From the NCBI GenBank assembly GCA_027028625.1, contig JALVIH010000003.1, positions 1 to 43,358 on the forward strand: DNA of 43,358 bases, read 5' to 3'. Below, one piece after another: positions 28,071 to 37,181 of this stretch. How positions within the stretch are numbered: position 1 is the stretch's first letter; every line of letters starts with the position of its first letter. Both the position numbers and the translations under genes were made by a program. This DNA is from a bacterium (GTDB taxonomy: Bacteria; Patescibacteriota; Microgenomatia; JAADGY01). The notes beneath the pieces were generated by a model, which was not told where the DNA came from, did no database searches, and worked only from the letters and a program-made list of their open reading frames with translations.

Positions 28071-28111
28071 TGTGGATAAGATTGTGGAAAAATGTGGATA
28101 ATTGTGGACTA
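28071..28111. other. DnaA box cluster, candidate oriC
   Basis: TGTGGATAA (28071), TGTGGAAAA (28083), TGTGGATAA (28093), TGTGGACTA (28103) between dnaA and dnaN. Confidence 0.75.
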
Positions 28112-28114
28112 GCT

Positions 28115-29452
28115 CTACTTCAGTAGGTTGCTTTTAATAGAGATTATTGCCTGGCGGATTTGGTTATCAGTTTTGAACAATTGATTGATTTTTTCCACAC
28201 TATGGATAACGGTAGAGTGATCTTTTCCACCAAAAATTCGACCAATCTGGGTGTAGGGAAGATTTAATTCTTGACGACAAAGATACATGGCGACCTGGCG
28301 GGCGGTGGCAATTTTGGACTGCCTTCCTTTTCCAAGGAGATCTTTCATCTTTACCCCCCAAAAAGAGGCCGTTGTTTTTATGACTTCCTTGGGGGTAAAT
28401 GAGGGGGTGGTCAGATGGTTTTTTCCCAACATCTGATTGAGGGTGGTTAGGGTAATCTGCTGGTGCTGAAGAGAAGACAGAGTTTTTAGTTTTAGAAGGA
28501 TGCCCTCTATTTCTCGGGCATTCTTAAAAGGGTAGTTGTTTAGCCACTCAATTATTTCACTGTCGAGAACCAATTGGAGTTCGCCAATCTTATACTCCAA
28601 AATGCCCCGTCGAGTTTCGTAGTCTAGGGGTTGGATGTCTATGGTCAGCCCCCCCTTAAAACGAGAGATTATCCTTTGGGGCATTCCGCTGATTTCGTCT
28701 GGTGGGCTGTCGGCGGTAACAATAACCTGTTTTCCGGCCATATACAATGAGTTAAAAGTGTGGAAAAATTCTTCTTGAACAAAAGTCTTTCCAGCAATAA
28801 ACTGAATATCATCAATAAGGAGAACGTCTATTTTGCGGTATTTGTTTTTATAAAACTCCATCTTTTGGTTGCGCAGGCCCCGAATAAGGTCGTTGGTAAA
28901 CTCTTCGGAGGTGGTGTAAAGAATTTTTGTCCTTGGGTTGTTGGCGATAAGTTGGTGGGCGATGGCTTGAATAAGATGGGTTTTGCCCAACCCGACATCG
29001 CCAAAAAGAAAAAACGGGTTGTAAATGGAGCCTGGGGAGTTGGCTATTGATTGGGCGGCAGCTACGGCCACCTGGTTGCTTGGGCCAACAACAAAGTTCT
29101 GGAAAGTATATGCCGGGTTGAGTTGGGGGTGGGAAGATGGGTGTGGTGGCGGTGTTTCTAGGTGTAATGGGCGAAAAAGGTTGTTGTTTATTGGTGGGCG
29201 GTCTGCCCTTACCTGAAAAGAAAAGGTTACTTGATTTGAAGTTAACTCCTGGCCAATTTTCTGCAGCTGCCCAAGGAAACGCTTTTCGATAGTGTCTTGA
29301 ACAAAACTGCTTGGGCAAGAGATTAAGAGGTGTATTCCGCCCCCACCCTTTTGAACATCGAGCTGTTTTGTTTTGGCGAACCAGATATTAAAACTGGCCG
29401 ATGAAAGAGTTGTTTTGAGGTGGGCCAGAATATTTTGCCAGAGATCATCCAT
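28115..29452 (-). CDS. dnaA: Chromosomal replication initiator DnaA; start reassigned to MDDLWQN
   Basis: NPFFLFGDVGLGKTHLIQAIAHQ, DVLLIDDIQFIAGK, C-terminal GGKDHSTVIHSVEKI. Confidence 0.97.
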   Translation of the reverse strand: MDDLWQNILAHLKTTLSSASFNIWFAKTKQLDVQKGGGGIHLLISCPSSFVQDTIEKRFLGQLQKIGQELTSNQVTFSFQVRADRPPINNNLFRPLHLETPPPHPSSHPQLNPAYTFQNFVVGPSNQVAVAAAQSIANSPGSIYNPFFLFGDVGLGKTHLIQAIAHQLIANNPRTKILYTTSEEFTNDLIRGLRNQKMEFYKNKYRKIDVLLIDDIQFIAGKTFVQEEFFHTFNSLYMAGKQVIVTADSPPDEISGMPQRIISRFKGGLTIDIQPLDYETRRGILEYKIGELQLVLDSEIIEWLNNYPFKNAREIEGILLKLKTLSSLQHQQITLTTLNQMLGKNHLTTPSFTPKEVIKTTASFWGVKMKDLLGKGRQSKIATARQVAMYLCRQELNLPYTQIGRIFGGKDHSTVIHSVEKINQLFKTDNQIRQAIISIKSNLLK

Positions 29453-29528
29453 AAAACACACCCAAATAATTAGATGTAAATAATAAACCACGTTTTCCAC
29501 AAAAAGTCAAGATTTTGTGGATTGTTTA

Positions 29529-31187
29529 TTAAAGGGAGACCTTTTTGGCGAGAGGAAGAAACGATGTGTTTATAGTAGTTTTAAAAGGAGTTGGAAGAGG
29601 GGCGAAGACAACCTTTCTTTTGGTAGTTATATGGTCCAGCCCCAAAAGGGAAAGTGCTCGTTGGCTAAAAGAGGGGGTAAATGGCAAGAGAAGGGTGGCT
29701 AGGTTGGTGGCCAGGTAAGATGCGGTAGCCAAGGAGTCTTTGGCGGCGGCCGGAGAGGTTTTAATTTGTCGCCAAGGCTCCTCTTGGTTTAAGTAAAGAT
29801 TAGCTTTATTTGAGAGCTCAATGACCTCCTTGAAGGCTGACCCTAAAGAACAGGACTCCATCTTTTGATTGATTGAGGCGAACGTTTTGTGGATATGTTC
29901 GGCGATGGTCGGGTCGACATTCTCGACCAAAAGTTCGCCTCCAAAGAATTTTTTCTGGAAAAGGGCTACTCGTTGGAAGAAGTTGGCTACTTTGTCTACC
30001 AAAACTCCATTGATTGTTCGGACAAACTCTGTCCAGTACCAAGAAGATTCGTGGTTTTCTGGCAGGATAGAGAAGAGGTAAAAGCGAATCATATCAGGGT
30101 GATATTTCCTTCCCACCTCAAGAGAGTTAATAATAACCCCCCGACTTTTGGAGAACTTTTTTCCCTCTAGAGTGAGAAATTTATTTACACACTCTTGGTA
30201 AGGCAGGGTGTAGTTGTTTTTTTGGCCGATTAATTGGCCAGGCCAGAAGATGGTATGAAAAGCAAGGTTGTCTTGGCCCATAAAGTAATAATGCCGCGAG
30301 TTAGGGTTATGCCAAAATTCAGAAAAAAGACCGTTTTTTTCTTTCTTTTGGGCATATTCTTGAACTGCCGAGACATATCCAATAACAGCGTCAAACCAGA
30401 CATAAAAGCGTTTTTTATCCATATTCTTCAGTTGCCAAGAAGGGGGAATTTTGTTTTTTGGGAAAGGAATTCCCCACTCTAAATCTCGGCTTATGGGGCG
30501 GGGTTTTAATCCTTCTTTTAACCAACCCATTGTTTCTTGCCAGACCCAGGGTCGCCAATGTTTTGATTTAAGAACGAAGTCTTTTATTTCTTTTTCTAAT
30601 TTGGGATAGTCTAAGTAGTAGTGTTCGCTTTTTTTAAGGATTACTTTTTGGCCATCGAGTTTGCTGTGAGGATTAATGAGTTGGCCAGAATCTAGCACCC
30701 GACCGCAAACCTCGCACTGGTCGGCCCGCTGATTGGGGCTATGGCAATATGGGCATTCCCCCTCGACATAGCGGTCGGGAAGGAAGCGTTTTTGGCTAGG
30801 AGAATAATATTGGTAGTCCTCCTTTTTAAAAATATAGCCATTCTTAAGTAGTTTAAGAAAAAATTCTTGGACAATCTTTTGGTGATTTGGGGTTTGGGTG
30901 GTGGTAAAGATGTCGTAACTCAAATCGTAAAGTTTGATTAGTTCTTTAATTTGAGGTAGGTAAGTATCAATTAATTGTTGAGGAGAAAGATGGCGCTTTT
31001 CTGCCTCCACAGTTATAGGGGTTCCATGGCAGTCGGCTCCGGAGACCATCAGGACACGATGCCCTTTTAGTCTGGCCCAGCGAGCAAAGGCGTCGGCTGG
31101 GAGGAGGTAGCCGGCCAGATGACCAACATGAATTTCTCCGTTGACATAAGGCCAGGCAACCGCAACTAAGATATTCTGGGAAGGCAT
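29529..31187 (-). CDS. metG: Methionine--tRNA ligase catalytic subunit (no C-terminal tRNA-binding domain)
   Basis: PYVNGEIHVGHLAGYLLPAD; zinc CPYCHSPNQRADQCEVCG; KFSKSRG. Confidence 0.96.
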   Translation of the reverse strand: MPSQNILVAVAWPYVNGEIHVGHLAGYLLPADAFARWARLKGHRVLMVSGADCHGTPITVEAEKRHLSPQQLIDTYLPQIKELIKLYDLSYDIFTTTQTPNHQKIVQEFFLKLLKNGYIFKKEDYQYYSPSQKRFLPDRYVEGECPYCHSPNQRADQCEVCGRVLDSGQLINPHSKLDGQKVILKKSEHYYLDYPKLEKEIKDFVLKSKHWRPWVWQETMGWLKEGLKPRPISRDLEWGIPFPKNKIPPSWQLKNMDKKRFYVWFDAVIGYVSAVQEYAQKKEKNGLFSEFWHNPNSRHYYFMGQDNLAFHTIFWPGQLIGQKNNYTLPYQECVNKFLTLEGKKFSKSRGVIINSLEVGRKYHPDMIRFYLFSILPENHESSWYWTEFVRTINGVLVDKVANFFQRVALFQKKFFGGELLVENVDPTIAEHIHKTFASINQKMESCSLGSAFKEVIELSNKANLYLNQEEPWRQIKTSPAAAKDSLATASYLATNLATLLLPFTPSFSQRALSLLGLDHITTKRKVVFAPLPTPFKTTINTSFLPLAKKVSL

Positions 31188-31225
31188 ATCTCATTTTAAA
31201 TTATCGAATCTCGATTAGCAAACAA
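31188..31225 (-). promoter_or_regulatory. metG promoter block, near-identical to 21075-21112
   Basis: TTGTTTGCTAATCGAGATTCGATAATTTAAAATGAGAT-ATG. Confidence 0.7.
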
Positions 31226-31332
31226 AGTTAGAACTAGGGGATTAATTTTTAACTGCCTGCCGGCAGGTAGGTTTAGGATTTATTCCTGTTTGGATTGCTT
31301 GGGGTTTTGGAAATTGGTTATTTAATAAAGAA

Positions 31333-31375
31333 GCGGGTGTTTTTACTGCCTGCCCTCACGAGAAAAAACACCCGC
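31333..31375. other. 12-bp perfect inverted repeat with 19-nt loop
   Basis: GCGGGTGTTTTT / AAAAACACCCGC. Confidence 0.6.
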
Positions 31376-31507
31376 CCCTTATTATAACAGATAAAGTCTT
31401 CCTTCTCTGTAGCACCCGCGTTAGATAATATTTTTTATTTCCCCAAAAAACAGATTTATGTACGAGCCGGGCTCGTAATTAATAATCCTCATAAGGTATC
31501 ATAAGGT

Positions 31508-33298
31508 ATGAGATTTAGACTGGTTTTGATGGGGTTATTGGTTCTTTTAGTTGTTCCGCTTTTTGCTTTGCCTAGTTGGGCCGATGAGATAGACGACCTT
31601 CAACAACAAATTGATAAGTTAAACCATCAACTGGAGATGAGCCGGCAAGCCACTAGACCCCTAGAATCTACTCTGGCTAATCTCCAGCGGCAAATAAACA
31701 ATGTTCGTTGGCAGCTTAATAAAGTTAAGGCCAGCCTTCACCAAGAAGCACTCCGACTTCAGAGTTTGGAAGAGAAGATAAAAGAAGAAGAAAAAGGGGC
31801 TGAGGAAATGAAGAAAAAACTTGATCAAGAAATAGTTTACAACTACCGCTTAAGCCGTAGTTTCTCCCCCCTTACCACTTTTCTTAGTTTTGGTTTTGAT
31901 AAAGATACTCTTTTGGCCATAAACCTTGAGCAGGGTTTTATTATCCTCACCCAGCGGCAAATTAAAACAATTTCTCGTCAACTAGTGACCATAAAAAGGA
32001 ATAAACAACAACTGGAGAAAGAAAGGGCAGAACTCCAAGAAAAAGAGAAACGCCTAGCGGCCGTGGAGAAAAATCTTGACGAACAGACCGCCTTTTATCA
32101 AAGAGAAATTAAAAAAGCTAAAGATTATCAAAAGACCCTCCAAGAAAAAATAGCCGAACTTTCCCGCCGCCAGAAGGAATTGTTGGCCCAAAAAACAGGA
32201 ATGTTTACTACTACAGTTGGAGAAGTTCCCTTAGTTGGAGACCCTCATGCCCGACCAGATTATGACCCCGGTTTCCACCCGGCCTTTGCTGCTTTTTCTT
32301 TTGGAGCCCCGCACCACAAAGGAATGAGCCAATATGGGGCTTTTGGCCGAGCTAAAAAAGGGCAAAATTATCAGGAGATTCTTAGGGCCTATTATGGTGA
32401 TGTTCGGTTGGAAACCGTTGATACTAACTTTAGTATCTCAACCGACCAAGGATTAAAGTCTTTTGAGAGTAATTATCTTAAAGGAATAGCCGAGATGCCA
32501 ACCAAATGGGCTGACGAAGGAGGTTTTGAGGCTCTTAAGGCTCAAGCAGTGGCCGCCCGCTCTTATGCTTTAGCCTATTTAGGTTGGCGAATGTCTAACC
32601 GCCATCTAAAAGGAACTATCTGTACTTCGGAACATTGTCAGGTTTATCGAAGTTCTAAAGCGGCCAACGCAGGCCGCTGGGGCGACGCTGTTGACCAAAC
32701 AAAGGGGCAGATTTTAGTCAGCAACAAAACGGGGGAGATAGTTAATGCTTGGTACTCCTCCACCTCCGGAGGTTATATGCAAACCTATTCTTCTCTTGGC
32801 CATTCCACCCCTGCTTTCTGGGATACTGAGTGCCACAACCAAAACTGTTGGCCGGATCAGGCCTACGAAAAGATAGGAGGATCGCCCTGGTTTTATAAGG
32901 GTTGGTATAAAGACAGGTCGGGGAAGAGTTGTGGCCGGAGCCACCCCTGGCTCACTCAAGATGAGATGGCTGACATCCTTAATGCGGCCATTGTTTTTCA
33001 AAACAATCCTGACAGCCAAAACCATATTTACCAAACCGACGGCTGCTTAGGTTCCAACCCCGATACCTGGTCTAAAGAGAGAATGGCCCAAGAAGCTGAC
33101 AAATATGGTGGAAGGGTGCGGTCGATTCAGAAAGTTGTTGTCAGATATTCTGGGGCCGGTTACACTTCTCAAGTGGAGTTTGAGACCAATCGGGGCCAGC
33201 TTAAATTTTCTGGAGATCTTTTTAAGCTTGTCTTTAATTTACGCGCCCCGGGAGCTATTCATATAGCTAGCCCCCTGTATAATATAGCCAGGAAATGA
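31508..33298 (+). CDS. SpoIID/LytB domain protein with N-terminal coiled coil
   Basis: Signal peptide, coiled coil, then FSFGAPHHKGMSQYGAFGRAKKGQNYQEILRAYYGD...LKGIAEMPTKWADEGGFEALKAQAVAARSYAL. Confidence 0.88.
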   Translation: MRFRLVLMGLLVLLVVPLFALPSWADEIDDLQQQIDKLNHQLEMSRQATRPLESTLANLQRQINNVRWQLNKVKASLHQEALRLQSLEEKIKEEEKGAEEMKKKLDQEIVYNYRLSRSFSPLTTFLSFGFDKDTLLAINLEQGFIILTQRQIKTISRQLVTIKRNKQQLEKERAELQEKEKRLAAVEKNLDEQTAFYQREIKKAKDYQKTLQEKIAELSRRQKELLAQKTGMFTTTVGEVPLVGDPHARPDYDPGFHPAFAAFSFGAPHHKGMSQYGAFGRAKKGQNYQEILRAYYGDVRLETVDTNFSISTDQGLKSFESNYLKGIAEMPTKWADEGGFEALKAQAVAARSYALAYLGWRMSNRHLKGTICTSEHCQVYRSSKAANAGRWGDAVDQTKGQILVSNKTGEIVNAWYSSTSGGYMQTYSSLGHSTPAFWDTECHNQNCWPDQAYEKIGGSPWFYKGWYKDRSGKSCGRSHPWLTQDEMADILNAAIVFQNNPDSQNHIYQTDGCLGSNPDTWSKERMAQEADKYGGRVRSIQKVVVRYSGAGYTSQVEFETNRGQLKFSGDLFKLVFNLRAPGAIHIASPLYNIARK

Positions 33299-34356
33299 AA
33301 AAAATAAACCTCATTTTTATCAGCCTAATCTTCCTTTTTTTATTGGTTCCAAAGTCCAGCCTGGCCAGTTATGGCGATGTTTGTAATCCGGATAACGCTG
33401 GTATTAAATATGATGATACTCAAGAAGGAAGGGTGGTAATTAATCAAGTGGATCCAAAAATAAAGGTAATAAACGTAAAACTTAAATGCGATGGTCAGAC
33501 TGTAAAAGTTATAGACAAACGATGTGCTGGTTCCTGCCAAATTGCAATTCAAACCGCTGGTTTAAAAGGTAATTGTAATATTTATACCCAGACAAAAACT
33601 CTAACGAGTGGTGGTGGTGGTATTAAAACCCGCAAATGTTCTATCCCAGTTCAAACAATAGTTCTTCAAGGAAAGTTGACCCCTGATTTTGATAAGTGTG
33701 GTGTTGTTGCCAGTCTTAACGCCCCAATTAATAATTATTCTCAATATCATGTGGTGGCTAGGTGTGAAGGGGGAGGGGTATATAATCTTAATGAGATTGA
33801 TGCTTCTTACGCTTCTGAGCATACGTATATTTTTAGCCTGCCACAATACCTAATCACTAATAATAATGGTTGCCCTCTTAGTGGTAAATGTTCTTTTTTC
33901 CTCCTCGATCCTCATGGAAATACTGTGGCTACGGCTGATGAACTTATCAAAGAAGCCGAGGCTCAAGACGAAAAAGCCCACCCCAATGATCCTTGCAGTC
34001 TTTTGAGTGGTAATGACCGGGTGGCCTGCCGCCAGTGTATGGGAACAGAGGACAACCCAACCAACAACGTCTGGACAGTTTTTGGCTGTATTAATATGGG
34101 CTCGTCAGGAAGCATCTTTAATTTTTTCTTTAACCTCCTTTCTTATATGGTTGGCGGCATCGCCGCTCTCCTTCTTATCTATGCCTCTTTCCTTTATATG
34201 ACCTCTGGAGGTGATAGCGAAAAAATTAAGCGGGCCCAGACCTTAATTACAGCCATTGTTTCTGGTATTCTCTTTATAATTTTTTCTATAATGATTATGC
34301 GTTTTGTAGGAATAACTCTTTTTGATTTACCAACTTTAAAAACAACTGGACAATAA
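33295..34356 (+). CDS. Secreted protein with C-terminal type IV secretion pilin-like TM domain
   Basis: Signal peptide; Cys-rich N-region; SYMVGGIAALLLIYASFLYMTSGGDSEKIKRAQTLITAIVSGILFIIFS. Confidence 0.75.
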   Translation: MKKINLIFISLIFLFLLVPKSSLASYGDVCNPDNAGIKYDDTQEGRVVINQVDPKIKVINVKLKCDGQTVKVIDKRCAGSCQIAIQTAGLKGNCNIYTQTKTLTSGGGGIKTRKCSIPVQTIVLQGKLTPDFDKCGVVASLNAPINNYSQYHVVARCEGGGVYNLNEIDASYASEHTYIFSLPQYLITNNNGCPLSGKCSFFLLDPHGNTVATADELIKEAEAQDEKAHPNDPCSLLSGNDRVACRQCMGTEDNPTNNVWTVFGCINMGSSGSIFNFFFNLLSYMVGGIAALLLIYASFLYMTSGGDSEKIKRAQTLITAIVSGILFIIFSIMIMRFVGITLFDLPTLKTTGQ

Positions 34357-34365
34357 GGAGGCAAG

Positions 34366-34701
34366 ATGGACGGGGGAGTTTGGCAAGGAATCGATTATAA
34401 TAACTCAACTCTTTTTAAGGGGTTGACCGGGAAATTAGGGAGGTTGGGAGTGTCTGGGAATGGATACCAGGGGGCTCCAGCAGCCATCGTTAACCTCATT
34501 ATTCCCTATATTCTAGTCTTGGCCGGCTTGATTCTTTTTGCTACCATCCTTATTGCTGGCTACAATATGTTAACTTCCTTTGGGGATGAGAATAAGATTA
34601 ATTCAGCCAAAAAAATGCTGACCAATGCGGCTATAGGTTTTGGAATAATCTTTATTTCCTACTGGTTGCTCTTACTTGTTAAGACTATCTTCGGAATGTA
34701 G
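34366..34701 (+). CDS. VirB2/TrbC-like pilin
   Basis: Two TM helices, AGYNMLTSFGDENKINSAKKMLTNAAIGFGIIFISYWLL. Confidence 0.75.
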   Translation: MDGGVWQGIDYNNSTLFKGLTGKLGRLGVSGNGYQGAPAAIVNLIIPYILVLAGLILFATILIAGYNMLTSFGDENKINSAKKMLTNAAIGFGIIFISYWLLLLVKTIFGM

Positions 34702-35099
34702 CTCAAAGGTTCGTTGGGCTGGTTGGCCAACTGGCGGCGAAGAACCACTCTTACCCGGGAACCAAATCTTACCTCTCTTGGCTTAGTCTCTGCCCCAAAA
34801 GGAAGAGTGAGATAAAGGGGATAAATTTTATTTTTCCATTCTACTTTCAACCTGACTACAGCCACAATCTGCAGCCAACGCTTTATCTCTTCTTCTTTTT
34901 CTAAACTTAAGGGGTAGTAACTAAAGGAGACAACCCCTCCTTGAAGGTTCAAGAGTGATTTCTGAATTTTTTCCAGAGGTCGGCCACAGTGAGGACAGTA
35001 TTTTCCTTGATGCCAAAAAGCTAGTTGGCAGGAGGAGCAAATCTGAAGTTCATTAAAGCTTTGATGCCAGCGTTTATTCGCCGCAGGTTGATTATTCAT
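34659..35099 (-). CDS. DUF35-type Zn-ribbon/OB-fold protein; start reassigned to MNNQPAANK
   Basis: CSSCQLAFWHQGKYCPHCGRPLE rubredoxin-like zinc site, then OB-like domain; overlaps thiolase stop. Confidence 0.8.
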   Translation of the reverse strand: MNNQPAANKRWHQSFNELQICSSCQLAFWHQGKYCPHCGRPLEKIQKSLLNLQGGVVSFSYYPLSLEKEEEIKRWLQIVAVVRLKVEWKNKIYPLYLTLPFGAETKPREVRFGSRVRVVLRRQLANQPNEPLSYIPKIVLTSKSNQ

Positions 35100-36243
35100 T
35101 TTTGCCTCCTCTCCATAAAGAAAGAAAGACCGTTCCTCCCGAGCCACCAACATTGTGGGTTAAGGCCGTTTGTACCCCCTTAACCTGGCGGCGCCCAGCC
35201 TGGCCGGTCAGTTGGTAATAGACCTCAGCCAGTTGTTTTACTCCAGTGGCCCCAATAGGGTGGCCGCAGGCCTTCAATCCTCCTGAGGTGTTAATGTAAG
35301 GATAACCTGATGGAGGTTGGCGGTGCTGCCAGTAATAAGCATAAAACTTTTTCAGTTCTTTTTTGGAAACTAAACCCAGATCGACCACAGCCATAGCCTC
35401 GGCAATAGTAAAGCAGTCGTGGAGCTCGACTAGATCTATCTCTTGAGGCTTAATCTTGGTTTGTTGGTAAAGTTGTTTGGCCGCCTGGCGGCTAGCCGGC
35501 AGGCCATTCAAGGAATAGTTTAGGTGAGGAGTGTTTGGACCACTAGCTAGGCTAGCGCCTAAGAGTTGGGGGCTGTTTTTAGCTGGCGAGCGGCTTAGCC
35601 AAACTGCCGCCGCCCCGTCAGTAATAGGTGAGCAATCAAACAAACTCAAAGGATAAGCAACTACATCTCCTTGTTGATATGTTTTTTTATCGATCTCCTT
35701 AGGAAACTGGGCTTGAGGATTAAGAGAGGCGTAATAGTGGTTCTTGGCAGCGATATGAAAGAGAGTCTCTCGTCTTATCCACTTCTTTTTTAACCAATAA
35801 TTAGCGTAGAGGGCGTAACTGGCTGGAAAAGGGATTTGAAAAACAACATCGGTATCACTATTTCCAGCGGTAGAAAGGGCAGCAGTGATGTCTGGGGTGG
35901 AGTAATCTGTCATCTTTTCTACCCCAACTACTAAGACATCTTTGTAGCCCCGGCTTTTAAGTAGTTGAATGGCTGTCCAGACAGCTACGCCCCCTGAGGC
36001 ACAGGCGGCCTCAACTCGGAAGGCAGGAACATTTAATCCCCACCGTTGGGACAAGACTGCTCCCAGCTGCGACTGTTTGTCCAAAAGTTGGCTAAACATA
36101 TTTCCCACAACTAAAGCCTGGATGCGTTTTAAGTCCAAACCTTGTTTGACTACTCCAGCTACGGCCTCATCGGCCAGATCTAGTAGGCCTTTAGAGTAAT
36201 GTTCTCCAAACTTAGTGTAGCTGGCGGCTCGAAGGTAGATCAT
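35092..36243 (-). CDS. Thiolase family protein, archaeal-type acetoacetyl-CoA thiolase
   Basis: FRVEAACASGGVAVWTAIQLLKSG-like nucleophile, DLVELHDCFTIAEAMAVVDLGL, NTSGGLKACGHPIGATGVKQL. Confidence 0.88.
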   Translation of the reverse strand: MIYLRAASYTKFGEHYSKGLLDLADEAVAGVVKQGLDLKRIQALVVGNMFSQLLDKQSQLGAVLSQRWGLNVPAFRVEAACASGGVAVWTAIQLLKSRGYKDVLVVGVEKMTDYSTPDITAALSTAGNSDTDVVFQIPFPASYALYANYWLKKKWIRRETLFHIAAKNHYYASLNPQAQFPKEIDKKTYQQGDVVAYPLSLFDCSPITDGAAAVWLSRSPAKNSPQLLGASLASGPNTPHLNYSLNGLPASRQAAKQLYQQTKIKPQEIDLVELHDCFTIAEAMAVVDLGLVSKKELKKFYAYYWQHRQPPSGYPYINTSGGLKACGHPIGATGVKQLAEVYYQLTGQAGRRQVKGVQTALTHNVGGSGGTVFLSLWRGGKNE

Positions 36244-37181
36244 ATTTTCTCCAACAGAAGGGCTATAGCCCCAGCCCCAGAACCAAAACTAAGTAAAAGA
36301 ATTTTTTCTCCTTTTCTTAATTCTTCTTGTTTTAGTGCTCCTTGAACCATCACTGAAGCGGTGTAGGGATTACCATTTTTATCAGCTATTAATGGCTCAA
36401 CCTGGCGAGGGGTAAAACCTAATTTTTTGGCTAGCCGCTGAGGAAACTTCATATTTGGGGCGTGGATAGCTACTTTAGCTATTTGGTCGGCTTTTAAGGA
36501 AAGAGTAGAACTTAGTTGGATGTAGGCTTTTTCTAAATGGTGGAAGTAGGCCGGCTGGCCAGTAAAGCGTCCGCCATGAGCCGGGTAAGGGCTCAGTTGA
36601 TGGCGGAAGAAGTCAGGGGTATCGGTAATAAAACTGCTGGCAGCTATAAACCTCAAGGCTCCATCTGTGGCTTGTTGGCCGATCAGCCAGGCCGAGGCAG
36701 CCGCTGAGGCTGACAAAGATAAAATATCTCCGGGTTTAGCTTGGGCCGTATCTGCTCCGATAGCCAAACCATAATCAATGCTCTTATTCTGGACAAACTC
36801 GGCGATGATGATGGCCGCCTCTAATCCAGCGCGGCAAGCGAACTCCAGATCAGCCCCAAAGATTGTTGGTGGCAGATTGAGAAAGTTTTTGAGTAAAGTA
36901 ACTGCCGGCTTAACAGCATATGGAGGGCTCTCCGAACCAAAATAAAGAGCTCCAATTTTCTCCTCGAATCCTTGAACTATAGGGGAGGCGGCTTGCCAGG
37001 CAAGAGTGAGGCTGTCCTCGTCCAAAGCAGGAATGGTTTTTTCTTCTATTCCAAGAGATCTGCCAGGATTAGTTAACCACCCTTGTTTTTTGGCTAACTT
37101 TTTAATTGGGGTCTTCTGGCGAGGAAAGGCAACTCCGGTTTTAAGGAGATAAACTTGATTAAAGTGGATTAGTGGTTTCAT
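36240..37181 (-). CDS. Hydroxymethylglutaryl-CoA synthase, archaeal type; start likely MKPLIHF
   Basis: GADLEFACRAGLEAAIIIAEFVQN active-site Cys; KVAIHAPNMKFPQRLAKKLGF; GNPYTASVMVQGALK. Confidence 0.88.
   Translation of the reverse strand: MKPLIHFNQVYLLKTGVAFPRQKTPIKKLAKKQGWLTNPGRSLGIEEKTIPALDEDSLTLAWQAASPIVQGFEEKIGALYFGSESPPYAVKPAVTLLKNFLNLPPTIFGADLEFACRAGLEAAIIIAEFVQNKSIDYGLAIGADTAQAKPGDILSLSASAAASAWLIGQQATDGALRFIAASSFITDTPDFFRHQLSPYPAHGGRFTGQPAYFHHLEKAYIQLSSTLSLKADQIAKVAIHAPNMKFPQRLAKKLGFTPRQVEPLIADKNGNPYTASVMVQGALKQEELRKGEKILLLSFGSGAGAIALLLEKI

Noticed and set aside
28848-29318. 156-aa ORF in alternate frame of dnaA
   Set aside because: Overlaps conserved DnaA coding; Pro-rich frame shadow.
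31333-31375. T-box leader for the SpoIID-like gene
   Set aside because: No T-box consensus (TGGNACCGCG) and no aminoacylation-related downstream gene on that strand.
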